Positions 44,595 to 52,992 of a stretch of 64,000 bases of DNA are shown here, one piece after another. Under the pieces are notes generated by a model. It had not been told where the DNA came from and ran no database searches. It saw only the letters and a program-made list of their open reading frames with translations. The stretch covers positions 7,933,241 to 7,997,240 of the forward strand of contig NZ_JAUSQZ010000001.1 of assembly GCF_030811555.1 (NCBI RefSeq), written 5' to 3'. The translations under genes were made by a program, and so were the position numbers. The first letter of the stretch is position 1. Every line of letters starts with the position of its first letter. This DNA comes from Kineosporia succinea. GTDB taxonomy: Bacteria; Actinomycetota; Actinomycetes; Actinomycetales; Kineosporiaceae.

Positions 44595-45392
44595 TCAGCC
44601 GGCCTGCACCAGATTGACCCCGGCCTCCCGGATCGCCGCCGCGTCGGCCGGGTCGAGCCCCGCGTCGGTGACCACGGTCGAGAGCGCCGGCAGCTCACAG
44701 ACCCGGTACATGCCGAACCGCCCGTACTTGGAACTGCCCGCCACCAGCACCGACTCGGAGGCACTGGCCATCGCGGCCTGCTTGACGGCGACCTTGTCCG
44801 GGTAGGGCGTGGTCACGCCGCGGCGCAGGTCCCACGAGCTGCTCGACACGAACGCCACGTCGAGGGCGATGCGCTCGAGCACGGCGGTGGCCAGAATGCC
44901 CACGCTGGAACGGTTCTGCCGGTCGACCGCTCCCCCGGTGTGGATGACCTCGACGTCCGCACCGGAGGCGAGCAGGTCGTCCACCACCGCGAAATCGTTG
45001 GTCACGACGGTCATCCCGCTCAGCCGCACCAGGTGCGGTACCAGCTGGGCGATCGTGGTGCCGGCGTCGAGGTACACGGTCATCCGGTCGGTGAGGACCT
45101 CGGCCGCGGCCCGCGCCGCCATCGCGGCCTTGCCGGCCGGCTCGACCCGGGCCTTGTCGAGCCGGGACTCCTCGGCCTCCAGGTGCCGGGCCGGGCCGGC
45201 GATGCGGACACCGCCGGGCACCGGCACGACCCGGCCCTCACGTTCGAGCGTGGCGATGTCCCGCCGCACCGTCATGTGCGAGACCTCGAGCAGGTCGGTG
45301 AGCTGGTGCACCGACAGCACCCGTTCGCGCTGCAGGTGCTTCAGCAGCAGCTCCCGGCGCTGGTCGGGGATCAGCGGGGTCTCTTCAGTCAT
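44595..45392 (-). CDS. DeoR-family regulator of the sugar-acid locus
   Basis: A 265-residue DeoR regulator: N-terminal winged helix with LLEVSHMTVRRDIATLERE, then a sensor domain with YLDAGTTIAQLVPHL and TNDFAVVDDL. It follows the GntP permease gene by 16 nt on the same strand and so is the third gene of the dehydrogenase-permease-regulator operon. The likely effector is a phosphorylated four-carbon sugar acid (inference), and the likely target is the divergent promoter region at 48147-48291. Confidence 0.92.
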   Translation of the reverse strand: MTEETPLIPDQRRELLLKHLQRERVLSVHQLTDLLEVSHMTVRRDIATLEREGRVVPVPGGVRIAGPARHLEAEESRLDKARVEPAGKAAMAARAAAEVLTDRMTVYLDAGTTIAQLVPHLVRLSGMTVVTNDFAVVDDLLASGADVEVIHTGGAVDRQNRSSVGILATAVLERIALDVAFVSSSSWDLRRGVTTPYPDKVAVKQAAMASASESVLVAGSSKYGRFGMYRVCELPALSTVVTDAGLDPADAAAIREAGVNLVQAG

Positions 45393-45408
45393 GGCGGGCG
45401 TCAGTCCA

Positions 45409-46761
45409 TCAGATGATCGCGTCCAGCACCAGAACGCCGATCAGGCCGATGAGCGACTGGATGCAGAGGAACAGCGTCCAGGTGCGGAACGTCTGCTTCA
45501 CCGTGAGCTGGTAGAACTCCTTGAACAGCCAGAAGCCCGAGTCGTTCACGTGCGAGAGCATGACCGAGCCGGACGCCGTGGCCAGCACCAGCAGTTCCGG
45601 TGACAGCGTCGGGTCGGCGATCAGCAGCGGCGCCGCGATGCCCGCCGCGGCGGTGGTGGCGACCGTGGCCGAGCCCAGGCAGATCCGCAGCAGGGCGGCG
45701 ACCAGCCAGGCCAGGGCGACGGCCGGAATCGGCCAGCCCGCCGCGTGATCGGCGATGATCGCGTCCACGCCGGTGGCGGTGAACATCTGCTTCAGGGCCC
45801 CGCCCGCCCCCAGGATCAGGATGATCGGGCCGACCGCGCTCAGGCCCTTGCCCGACATCTTCTGCAGCTGCCCGGCGCTGAAACCACCGCGGCGGCCCAG
45901 GGCGAAGAACGCGAAGATCACGGCGACCAGCAGCGACAGGATCGAGTCGTTCAGCGCCTCGAACACGTTGTACGGCGCGGTGCCCTCGGCGGTGCTGGCC
46001 GTGCCGATGGTGCCGATGAGCATGAGCACGGGCGGCAGCAGCACCGAGATCAGGCTCAGCGCCAGACTCACCGGCTTGCCCGGCTTCTCCGGCTCCACGT
46101 CGGTGACCGGGGCCGGGCCGCCGTCCAGGTCGGGGGCCGGGCCGAACCAGCGCTGCGCGAAGCGGGTGAACAGCGGACCGCAGACGATGGCCGTGGGGAT
46201 CGCGATGATCAGGCCGTAGGCGATGGTCAGGCCGGTGTTGGCGCCGTACGCGCTGACCGCGACCGTGGGTGAGGGGTGCGGCGGGAGCAGTCCGTGCGAC
46301 ACGTAAAGCCCTGCGGCCAGCGGGAGACCGACCCACAGCAGGTGCACGTTGCGGCGGCGGGCCACGGTGTAGACCAGCGGTGCGAGCATGACGAAGCTGA
46401 CGTCGAACAGGTGCGGCAGGCCGATGATGACGGCGGCCGCGGTGATCAGCGCGGGGATCCAGGCGACCGGGCGCTGGCCGAGGAACGAGTCGACGATCTT
46501 GTCGGCGCCGCCGGAACCCAGGAGCAGGCTGCCCAGGATGACGCCGAGGCCGATGGTCGGGGCGGTGCCGCCGAGGGTGGAGCCGAGGCCGTCCTTGAAC
46601 GCGTCGACCACCTCGCCCGGGGTGAGGCCGTTGACCAGGCCCAGCCCGAGGGCGGTGATGGTGAGTGACAGGAACGGGTTCAGCTTCGCCCGGGTGATGA
46701 GCAGGATCAGGACGAGGACGGCGGCGCCGGCCAGGAGCAGGGAGGTGACTTCGCTGCTCAT
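45409..46761 (-). CDS. GntP-family sugar-acid permease
   Basis: A 450-residue secondary transporter of the gluconate:H+ symporter family with about twelve hydrophobic helices. Typical motifs are LTPGEVVDAFKDGLGSTLGG, IGLGVILGSLLLGSGGADKI, YVSHGLLPPHPSPTV and LRICLGSATVATTAAAGI. The neighbouring kinase and aldolase suggest that the substrate is a four-carbon acid such as threonate or erythronate rather than gluconate (inference). The ATG overlaps the dehydrogenase stop (ATGA). Confidence 0.92.
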   Translation of the reverse strand: MSSEVTSLLLAGAAVLVLILLITRAKLNPFLSLTITALGLGLVNGLTPGEVVDAFKDGLGSTLGGTAPTIGLGVILGSLLLGSGGADKIVDSFLGQRPVAWIPALITAAAVIIGLPHLFDVSFVMLAPLVYTVARRRNVHLLWVGLPLAAGLYVSHGLLPPHPSPTVAVSAYGANTGLTIAYGLIIAIPTAIVCGPLFTRFAQRWFGPAPDLDGGPAPVTDVEPEKPGKPVSLALSLISVLLPPVLMLIGTIGTASTAEGTAPYNVFEALNDSILSLLVAVIFAFFALGRRGGFSAGQLQKMSGKGLSAVGPIILILGAGGALKQMFTATGVDAIIADHAAGWPIPAVALAWLVAALLRICLGSATVATTAAAGIAAPLLIADPTLSPELLVLATASGSVMLSHVNDSGFWLFKEFYQLTVKQTFRTWTLFLCIQSLIGLIGVLVLDAII

Positions 46762-48146
46762 GCGCCCAGCCCGGTCCGGGGGGCGGTGCCGGTGCCGGCC
46801 TCGAGTCCGGTTCGGTAGGCCTCGAGCAGGTCGGCGTCGGGGTTCTCGAGGTCGGCGAAGGTGATGAGCTCGCCGGCCTTCACGTCGCGGGCCAGGGTGG
46901 TGTGGGCGGCGAGGTAGAACGGGGCCGTGTCCTCGGTGGGCCGGACCAGAACCGGCTCCACGCCGTCGATCTCGTGGTGGTGACCGCCCATGTGCAGCAC
47001 GGTGCCCTTGGCCAGGTCGTGACGTGCGCGCCCGGCCATCACGGCGTTCTGCCGCGGGTTCCGCACGCCCGAGCCGATGTTCAGGCGCACGGCCGCCAGC
47101 AGCGAGATCGCCGTCTCCACGCCCATCACGTGGTACGGCAGGTACAGGCAGGCGTACCTGCCGTCTCGGCTGACCACGTGCCCCTTGCCCTCGAGCAGCT
47201 TCCAGGTCTCCGGGTCGCCGGTGCGCACGACCGCGAAGACGCCCCCGGCGAAGCTGGCCTCGTCGGGCCGGCGCAGCACGGTGAAGACGTCCACCACCCC
47301 GGTGCCCGCGAGGATCCCGCCGTCCTCGCGCAGTGCGTAGACGTCGGCCAGCTCGCTGATCCGGGCCAGCGGGTAGTGCAGCGACTCGGTGTCGGCCACG
47401 AAACCGCCGTGGGTGGTGACGACGGCCATCTCGCACGGGTCGGCGGCGGCGCGGAGCTTGAGGCTCTTCACCGTCTCCGCGCGCTTCGTGAGCGTGTCCG
47501 CGACACTCGTGCCGAGCGTCATCAATTCAGGTAGTTCGCCCGCCGGGACCGTGGTCTCGAGGTAACGGATCTCGTCGCCGTCCAGCACCACGTCGTACTC
47601 ACCGGACTTGCCGACCGCGACGATCTCCAGCCCCAGCGTGCGCACCCAGCTGACCAGCGCGAGCAGGTTCGCGGGCTGGTCGCCGTCGGCGGGCGTGTAG
47701 ACGACACCGTTGTCCCGGGCGATCCGCGCGAGACGCACACCGGTGACGGAGTCGACCTCCTTGCTGACCATCGCGACGTGACGCTTGTTCTCCAGGGCCT
47801 GGCGGGCCATCCGGTACCCGTGGGCGGGGCTGCCGGTGCCCTCGACGAGCACGTCGTAGCGCCGGGGGTCGAGAAGGTCGGCACTGGGGACGATGAGCGT
47901 GCCGGCGGTGGCCTTCTCCATCTCGCCGGCCGTGCGGCAGATCGCGAGGTCGGTGTAACCGAGCTCGGTGGCCAGCGCGTGGACCTTCTCGACGTCGACG
48001 TCGCACAGCAGCGAGGGGTGCAGCGCGTCGATGAGAAGGGTCTGGGCCAGGAGGGTGCGCCCGAAACCGCCGCCGGCTCCGGAGAGGGCGTAGCGGACAG
48101 GCTGGTTCGCCGGTTCTTGCTGGGACAGCAGCAACCCGAGGTTCAT
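46758..48146 (-). CDS. NAD(P)-dependent homoserine-dehydrogenase-like oxidoreductase with SAF domain
   Basis: A 462-residue protein. Residues 18-150 form a Rossmann domain (YALSGAGGGFGRTLLAQ, VLVEGTGSPAHGYRMAR), the centre resembles homoserine dehydrogenase (VSKEVDSVTGVRLARIARDN), and the C-terminus is an SAF-like domain (AAHTTLARDVKAGELITFADL). Proteins of this architecture occur in sugar-acid gene clusters. Its place with GntP, a DUF1537 kinase and an aldolase suggests that it oxidises the imported acid. The exact substrate is unknown, and it is not homologous to the LtnD/DenD dehydrogenases of described tetronate pathways. Confidence 0.82.
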   Translation of the reverse strand: MNLGLLLSQQEPANQPVRYALSGAGGGFGRTLLAQTLLIDALHPSLLCDVDVEKVHALATELGYTDLAICRTAGEMEKATAGTLIVPSADLLDPRRYDVLVEGTGSPAHGYRMARQALENKRHVAMVSKEVDSVTGVRLARIARDNGVVYTPADGDQPANLLALVSWVRTLGLEIVAVGKSGEYDVVLDGDEIRYLETTVPAGELPELMTLGTSVADTLTKRAETVKSLKLRAAADPCEMAVVTTHGGFVADTESLHYPLARISELADVYALREDGGILAGTGVVDVFTVLRRPDEASFAGGVFAVVRTGDPETWKLLEGKGHVVSRDGRYACLYLPYHVMGVETAISLLAAVRLNIGSGVRNPRQNAVMAGRARHDLAKGTVLHMGGHHHEIDGVEPVLVRPTEDTAPFYLAAHTTLARDVKAGELITFADLENPDADLLEAYRTGLEAGTGTAPRTGLGA

Positions 48147-48291
48147 GGTGTTCCTAACCAGGAGTTCGTTCGGGCCGCCGAGGGTGAGACCTCGACGGTG
48201 AGGTGTTGCGAGACGCTAACCACGATTCACATCAGCGTCAACTCATGTAACGTAACTTCACACATCGTCTCAGTGACTCTTGGAGGGACCC
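48147..48291. promoter_or_regulatory. Divergent control region of the sugar-acid locus
   Basis: A 145-nt gap with an AT-rich core at 48220-48275. It contains the direct repeat GTAAC-GTAAC and two TTCACA elements (TTCACATCA, TTCACACATC), candidate half-sites for the DeoR regulator. GGAGGG before the kinase GTG is its ribosome site. Confidence 0.5.
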
Positions 48292-49542
48292 GTGCTCGGC
48301 GCTCTGGCCGATGACTTCACCGGCGCCACGGACCTGGCGATGGCCCTGGTCGCCCGCGGTTTCCGCACCGTGGTGTCGATCGGTGAGGCCCCCTCGTCCG
48401 CTTCCCCGGCGTCTGCTTCCCCGGCGTCGGCTGACGCCGTGGTCGTGGCGCTGAAGACCCGCACCATCGAACCGTCACAGGCCGTGGCTGCCAGCCGGGA
48501 CGCGCTGCGTTCCCTGCAAGAGATGGGCGCGACGCAGATCTACGACAAGTACTGCTCGACGTTCGACTCGACGCCGCGCGGCAACATCGGGCCGGTGCTC
48601 GACGCGCTGATGACTGACCTCGGCGCTTCACTGACCGTCGTGGTGCCGTCGTTCCCGGCAGCGGGGCGCACGGTGGTGAACGGGCAGCTCTACGTGCACG
48701 GCACTCCGCTGGCCGAGAGTCCCATGCGTCACCACCCACTCACGCCGATGACCGATTCCGACGTGCCGCGCCTGCTGGCGGCGCAGAGTTCCGCGGTGGT
48801 GCGGCTGGTGACGTTGGAGACGGTGCGGGCCGGGGTTGCGTCCGTGCGTGCGGCTCTCGATCGTTTTCTTGAGGACGAGGCGGTCGCCGTGGTCGTGGAC
48901 GCGGAGTCCGAGGGTGATCTGGTCACGATCGCCGCTGCCTGTGCCGACCTGCCGTTGATCACCGGGGGTTCCGGTCTGGCGCTCGGTCTCACCGGTCCCG
49001 GGGCACCGCCGGTCCGGCTGCCCGCCCGCGGCGGACCCCAGGTGGTGCTCGCCGGAAGTGCCTCCGTCGCCACCATGGGCCAGATCGAGCACGCCCGCTC
49101 ACGGATGCCGCACCGCCGGCTCGACCTGGCCGAGCTCCGTCAGGACTTCCCCGCCCACGTGGGGTCCCTGGTGTCGTGGGCCCGCTCGTCGTGGTCGTCG
49201 TCACCGGTTCTGATCTACGCGGTCGGGGATCCCTCGGACGTCGAGGCGGCGGTGCCGGACGGTGCCGTTCCGGCGTCGGAGCTGATCGAGCGGGCCCTGG
49301 CGCAGCTGGCCTCGGACCTGGCGGACGCCGGGTGCCGGGAGCTGATCGTGGCCGGCGGCGAGACGTCGGGGGCGGTCGTGTCGGCGCTCGGGGTGCGGGA
49401 ACTCGTGATCGGGCAGCCGGTGGCGGCCGGGGTGACCTGGGCGTCGGGGGTCTCGCGGGGGCGGGAGATGAACCTGCTGCTGAAGTCGGGCAACTTCGGG
49501 GACGTCGACCTGATGAGCGCGGCGTGGGGAGTGCTGGCGTGA
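48292..49542 (+). CDS. Four-carbon acid sugar kinase (DUF1537; OtnK/DenK-like)
   Basis: A 416-residue kinase of the DUF1537 family, whose members phosphorylate 3-oxo-tetronates or related sugar acids. The N-terminal domain begins VLGALADDFTGATDLAMALV (the DDxTGA motif) and has YDKYCSTFDSTPRGNIGP; the C-terminal domain has the nucleotide motif AGGETSGAVVSALGV. A short Ser/Ala/Pro insertion (SSASPASASPASAD) comes from a 15-bp DNA duplication. GTG 48292 has GGAGGG 5 nt upstream. Its stop overlaps the aldolase start (GTGA). OiaK of D-apiose pathways is in the same family, so the substrate is open. Confidence 0.92.
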   Translation: MLGALADDFTGATDLAMALVARGFRTVVSIGEAPSSASPASASPASADAVVVALKTRTIEPSQAVAASRDALRSLQEMGATQIYDKYCSTFDSTPRGNIGPVLDALMTDLGASLTVVVPSFPAAGRTVVNGQLYVHGTPLAESPMRHHPLTPMTDSDVPRLLAAQSSAVVRLVTLETVRAGVASVRAALDRFLEDEAVAVVVDAESEGDLVTIAAACADLPLITGGSGLALGLTGPGAPPVRLPARGGPQVVLAGSASVATMGQIEHARSRMPHRRLDLAELRQDFPAHVGSLVSWARSSWSSSPVLIYAVGDPSDVEAAVPDGAVPASELIERALAQLASDLADAGCRELIVAGGETSGAVVSALGVRELVIGQPVAAGVTWASGVSRGREMNLLLKSGNFGDVDLMSAAWGVLA

Positions 49543-50183
49543 GCGACCTCCTGACGTCCCGGGACGCGCTGGTCGAAGCCGGGCGGCACCTGGTGTCGCT
49601 CGGGCTGAGCCCGGGCACCTCGGGCAACATCAGCGTGCGGGTGGGGGACCGCATGATCATCACCCCGACCAACGAGTCGATGGGCGAGCTCGACCCGTCG
49701 CGGCTGGCGGTGCTGAGCCTGTCCGGTGAGCACCTCGAAGGGCCGCGTCCGTCCAAGGAATTCACGCTGCACCGCGCGTTCTACCGGCGGCTGCCCGAGG
49801 CCGGGGCGGTGGTGCACCTGCACAGCGTGCACGCCGTGGCGGCGGCCTGTCTGCCGCCGTGGTCCGCGGCGAGTGCGGTCGCGCCGATCACGCCGTACTT
49901 CGTGATGCGGGTCGGGCAGACACCGCTGATCAGTTACGCCCCGCCCGGTGACAGTGCCCAGGCCGACGAGCTGGAGGCGCTGGACGTGCCCTGCCGGGCG
50001 GCGCTGCTGGCGAACCACGGGTCGGTGGTGGCGGCGGACGATCTCGGGGCGGCGGTGAACGCGGCGGTGGAGCTGGAGGAGGCCTGCAAGCTGAGCCTTC
50101 TCACGGCGGGGCGGCCGGTGAGTCTGCTGACGCACGAGCAGGCGGTGTCGCTGGCGGCGAAGTACGGGAGCTTCTGGGGATAG
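49539..50183 (+). CDS. Class II aldolase/decarboxylase (OtnC-like)
   Basis: A 214-residue class II (AraD/FucA) aldolase. The N-terminus has LGLSPGTSGNISVRVGDRMIITPT; zinc ligands are the paired histidines of VVHLHSVHAVAAA and the later LANHGSV. In described tetronate pathways OtnC decarboxylates 3-oxo-tetronate 4-phosphate to DHAP, and the coupling to the DUF1537 kinase points to the same reaction here (inference). The GTG overlaps the kinase stop. It ends 39 nt before a tandem-repeat block. Confidence 0.9.
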   Translation: MSDLLTSRDALVEAGRHLVSLGLSPGTSGNISVRVGDRMIITPTNESMGELDPSRLAVLSLSGEHLEGPRPSKEFTLHRAFYRRLPEAGAVVHLHSVHAVAAACLPPWSAASAVAPITPYFVMRVGQTPLISYAPPGDSAQADELEALDVPCRAALLANHGSVVAADDLGAAVNAAVELEEACKLSLLTAGRPVSLLTHEQAVSLAAKYGSFWG

Positions 50184-50221
50184 CCCCTGGTCTCCTGCGG
50201 GTTCTCGTGGGTCAGCTGGTG

Positions 50222-50309
50222 CCGCTCGCGGCGTGCCCCGCGGCCTCTCGCGGCATGTCCCGCGGCCTCTCGCGGCATGTCCCACAGCTTCTCGCGGCTT
50301 CTCGCGGTG
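50222..50309. repeat. 22-bp tandem repeat between convergent genes
   Basis: Units at 50222, 50244, 50266 and 50288 of the type GCCTCTCGCGGCATGTCCCGCG. The second and third are nearly identical; the first and fourth are degenerate. The array fills most of the gap between the aldolase stop (50183) and the GGDEF gene stop (50330). Confidence 0.88.
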
Positions 50310-50329
50310 CCCGGAGCCGGCTGCGGACG

Positions 50330-51436
50330 TCAGTAGCCGGCTACCGACGGAAGCGGCAGTCCGGTCGTGCGTGCTGCGGCTCCGGCCCGCTTGTCCTCGT
50401 ACATGCCCTTGTCGGCCTCACGCATCAGGGCGTCGGGGTCGCGATCGGGCCCGGCGCTCCACGAGACGCCCACACTGACCCCGACCGCCACCGGCACCGC
50501 GCGGTGACTGTCGGGGTTCTGGACCTCGAAGGGCTGGTCGAGGCAGTCCTGCAGCAGGGCCGCGAACCCGAAGGCCTCCTCGTGCGAGGCGAAACCGGGC
50601 ACGACGGCGACGAACTCGTCACCACCCATCCGGGCCAGCACTCCGGGGGCGGGCACGGCGTCCTCGAAGCGCAGCGCGACCTCCACGAGCAGGGCGTCAC
50701 CGACAGCGTGCCCGTGCTGATCGTTGACGGCCTTGAACCCGTCGAGGTCGAGGTAGACCACGGCCAGCCCCGGCGCGTTCCGGATCGGCCCGGCCAGTGC
50801 GTCGCTCAGACCGCGGCGGCTGAGCATGCCGGTGAGGGCGTCATGGGTGGCGGCGTGCCGGAGTTCCTCGTGGCGGCGGGCCTGTTCGTGGGCGAGCTCG
50901 CGGCGCAGGGCGGCGCTCTGCCGGGCCCGGCCCAGGCCGCGCACGATGAGCACACTGCCGAACAGGGCCAGGATCACCGAGAGATGGTGGTTGTCGTCGG
51001 GCCGGAAGATGCTCGGCACCAGGCCGGCCTGCACGCACCACTCCATCAGCCCGGTACCGACCAGCGTGAACGCGAGGCCGAAACCCGCTGTGCGCCAGGA
51101 ACTGTCCCGCTCGGCCAGCTCGACCGTGGCGATGCCCATGAGCATCGGGAACATGCTGGGCAGGTACGTGGTGGACGCCGCGCACCAGATGGCCGTGCCC
51201 GCGACGACCAGGAAGATCCTCAGGTCACCGCCGGTGCGGCTGACGATCCACGACTGCACCGGGGCGGCGTAGAGCACCAGGCAGGCGGTCCAGACCAGCA
51301 TCGTGACGCCGAACGAGGCCTGGGGCTGATCGAGGTAGTGAAGCACCAGCCAGGTGGTGGCACTGAATGACATCTCGAGCCCGAGAATGCCGGACGCGTA
51401 CAGCCAGTCGCGTCGCGTTACCCTCTCGAACCGCAT
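50330..51436 (-). CDS. Membrane diguanylate cyclase (GGDEF)
   Basis: A 368-residue protein with six or seven N-terminal hydrophobic segments (to about residue 170) and a C-terminal GGDEF domain with HDALTGMLSRRGLSDALAG, VYLDLDGFKAVNDQHGHAVGD and an intact MGGDEFVAVV. It is a predicted c-di-GMP synthase. I see no EAL domain or soluble sensor module. The ATG at 51436 begins just before the first helix. This is the fourth GGDEF protein of the window. Confidence 0.9.
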   Translation of the reverse strand: MRFERVTRRDWLYASGILGLEMSFSATTWLVLHYLDQPQASFGVTMLVWTACLVLYAAPVQSWIVSRTGGDLRIFLVVAGTAIWCAASTTYLPSMFPMLMGIATVELAERDSSWRTAGFGLAFTLVGTGLMEWCVQAGLVPSIFRPDDNHHLSVILALFGSVLIVRGLGRARQSAALRRELAHEQARRHEELRHAATHDALTGMLSRRGLSDALAGPIRNAPGLAVVYLDLDGFKAVNDQHGHAVGDALLVEVALRFEDAVPAPGVLARMGGDEFVAVVPGFASHEEAFGFAALLQDCLDQPFEVQNPDSHRAVPVAVGVSVGVSWSAGPDRDPDALMREADKGMYEDKRAGAAARTTGLPLPSVAGY

Positions 51437-51577
51437 TCAGTCCTAACCCAACGTGACAACCACGGACAGACCCCACTCCTTCCTAACGAATCGTCGACCG
51501 TTCGTCGCGGGTGCTGAGCCCGGTTCACCCGTTCGGGCGTACGGCCCCGTGCCCGTCACCCGAAACGCGGAACCCAC

Positions 51578-52039
51578 TCAGTCGAGGCAGAACTCGTTGC
51601 CCTCGGGATCGGCCAGGGTGATGTGACCGAAGGTCATGGGTGGTGCGGGTTCCTCGCGGTGCAGACGCCGGGCTCCGAGCGCCACCAGCCGGTCGGCCTC
51701 GGCCTCGAGGGCGCTCATGCGCTCGTCGCCGCGGAGCTCGGCGGCGACCCGGATGTCGAGGTGCAGCCGGTTCTTGCCGGCCTTGGGCTCGGGGACCTGC
51801 TGGAAGAACACCCGCGGCCCCTGCCCCTGCGGGTCTTCGAGGGCGGAGCGGGTGTTGCGGTACCCCTCGGGAACGCCGAGTCCGGCGAGGAACTCGTCCC
51901 AGGCCTCCAGCGGGTCGGCGCCCTCGGCGAGCTGGACACCGGGCGGGCCGGGGATGACGTACCCGAGCACGTCACGCCAGAAGACCGACAGCGCGGCGGG
52001 ATCGTGGGCGTCGACGGTGACCTGGAACTCGCGTCTCAT
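51578..52039 (-). CDS. VOC/glyoxalase-like domain protein
   Basis: A 153-residue protein of the glyoxalase-like (VOC) fold, with paired beta-alpha-beta modules: FQVTVDAHDPAALSVFWRDV at the start and HITLADPEGNEFCLD at the end. The usual metal ligands are only partly recognisable (HLDIRV, E in EGNEFCLD). Such proteins have very diverse substrates and no function can be assigned. ATG 52039 is preceded by AAGGGGAA. Its promoter would have to lie next to or inside the G-rich repeat block. Confidence 0.83.
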   Translation of the reverse strand: MRREFQVTVDAHDPAALSVFWRDVLGYVIPGPPGVQLAEGADPLEAWDEFLAGLGVPEGYRNTRSALEDPQGQGPRVFFQQVPEPKAGKNRLHLDIRVAAELRGDERMSALEAEADRLVALGARRLHREEPAPPMTFGHITLADPEGNEFCLD

Positions 52040-52102
52040 CAGGCGTTCCCCTTCGTGAGCGGGTTGGGCGGGTGCTCAGGACTGGTGCTTGGGTGCGGTG
52101 CT

Positions 52103-52190
52103 GGGGCGAGGGCTGGGGCGAGGGCTGGGGCGAGGGCTGGGGCGAGGGCTGGGGCGAGGGCTGGGGCGAGGGCTGGGGCGAGGGCTGGGG
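52103..52190. repeat. G-rich 12-bp minisatellite
   Basis: Seven exact copies of GGGGCGAGGGCT (52103-52186) and a degenerate eighth. Because 12 is a multiple of three, both strands stay open, producing spurious Gly-Leu-Gly-Arg type frames. The plus strand has dense GGGG/GGG runs able to form G-quadruplexes. Confidence 0.95.
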
Positions 52191-52263
52191 CGCGGTGCTG
52201 GGGCTGAGCCTGGGGCGCAGTGCTGGTGCTGGGCGCAAGGCTGTTACTCGGGCCCTGTGCTGC

Positions 52264-52319
52264 GATCAGGCCCCATCGATCAGGCCCCATCGATCAGGCC
52301 CCATCGATCAGGCCTCGTC
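52264..52319. repeat. 14-bp tandem repeat next to the DinB gene stop
   Basis: Units GATCAGGCCCCATC at 52264, 52278 and 52292 are exact; the fourth at 52306 has two changes. The DinB stop context (CGCTCAGGCCCGG at 52333-52345) resembles a further decayed copy, so the array again seems to derive from a gene end. Confidence 0.9.
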
Positions 52320-52335
52320 ACCCAAGCGCCGTCGC

Positions 52336-52908
52336 TCAGGCCCGGTGCTGGTGCAGATACAGGTCGCGCAGCAGGCACACCTCGGACAGATGGTGAATCA
52401 GCTCCCGGTGGATGTGCAGCACCAGGTCGGCCGTCGTCAGGTCCGGAAAGGCCGGTTCCTTCTCCCCCACCGGCGTACGCAACTCCTCCTCGCTCAACCC
52501 CCTCACCCCACGCGTCCATACAGCCAGTTGCTCGTCGAGCTGCCCGAGAGCCGCCGCGCCCCCACCGGGATACGACCAGGTGCCGTGATCGGCCTCGGGC
52601 GCCCCGAAGTGCGTGGCGTTGCGCATGGCGAGCACACCCACCACGACGTGCGCCAGACGCCAGGCGATCGTGGTGAAGGGCGCGGGCTCGGGATTGGGGA
52701 ACGTCCAGTCGATGACGAAGTCCCCCGCCCCGAACTGCTCCTCGGCCGACGACGGGTCACGCGGGCGCACGTTCCAGGCTCCGGGCACTGGTTCCCAGGT
52801 GTACTCCTCGTCGGTCAGACCCTCGAGCCGCTGCTGCAGCTGGTGGTCCCAGTGCCACGTCCACTGCGAGAGCAGGGTCTGCGTCCAGGTGGATCCGGGT
52901 GTGTCCAT
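52336..52908 (-). CDS. DinB-family protein
   Basis: A 190-residue four-helix-bundle protein of the DinB/YfiT type, seen as QWTWHWDHQLQQRLEGLTDEEY, WRLAHVVVGVLAMRNATHFG and LHIHRELIHHLSEVCLLRDLY. Three histidines (H29 or H31, the WRLAH His and the HRELIHH cluster) can form the metal site of this superfamily, which includes thiol transferases. The extension upstream to 52935 is less likely than ATG 52908. No strong ribosome site is present. Function unknown. Confidence 0.85.
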   Translation of the reverse strand: MDTPGSTWTQTLLSQWTWHWDHQLQQRLEGLTDEEYTWEPVPGAWNVRPRDPSSAEEQFGAGDFVIDWTFPNPEPAPFTTIAWRLAHVVVGVLAMRNATHFGAPEADHGTWSYPGGGAAALGQLDEQLAVWTRGVRGLSEEELRTPVGEKEPAFPDLTTADLVLHIHRELIHHLSEVCLLRDLYLHQHRA

Positions 52909-52992
52909 AGCCGAACACCCTGACAGGCGACCCACCCGGATCCGCTCCGAATTCCGTTCGGCGCGGGGGTGATTCGCTGTCCACCGTCTTTC

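Noticed and set aside
44531-44617. 28-codon frame overlapping the stop of the second cyclase (MSSSGTGGPWSG...)
   Set aside because: No ribosome site beyond the overlap, no homology I recognise, and it runs into the 3' end of the opposing DeoR gene.
52103-52319. CRISPR array
   Set aside because: Repeats are 12 and 14 bp with no spacers, and no cas genes are present.
52039-52676. Open frames of Gly-Leu-Gly-Arg or Ala-Pro type over the 12-bp repeat
   Set aside because: They exist only because the repeat length is divisible by three.
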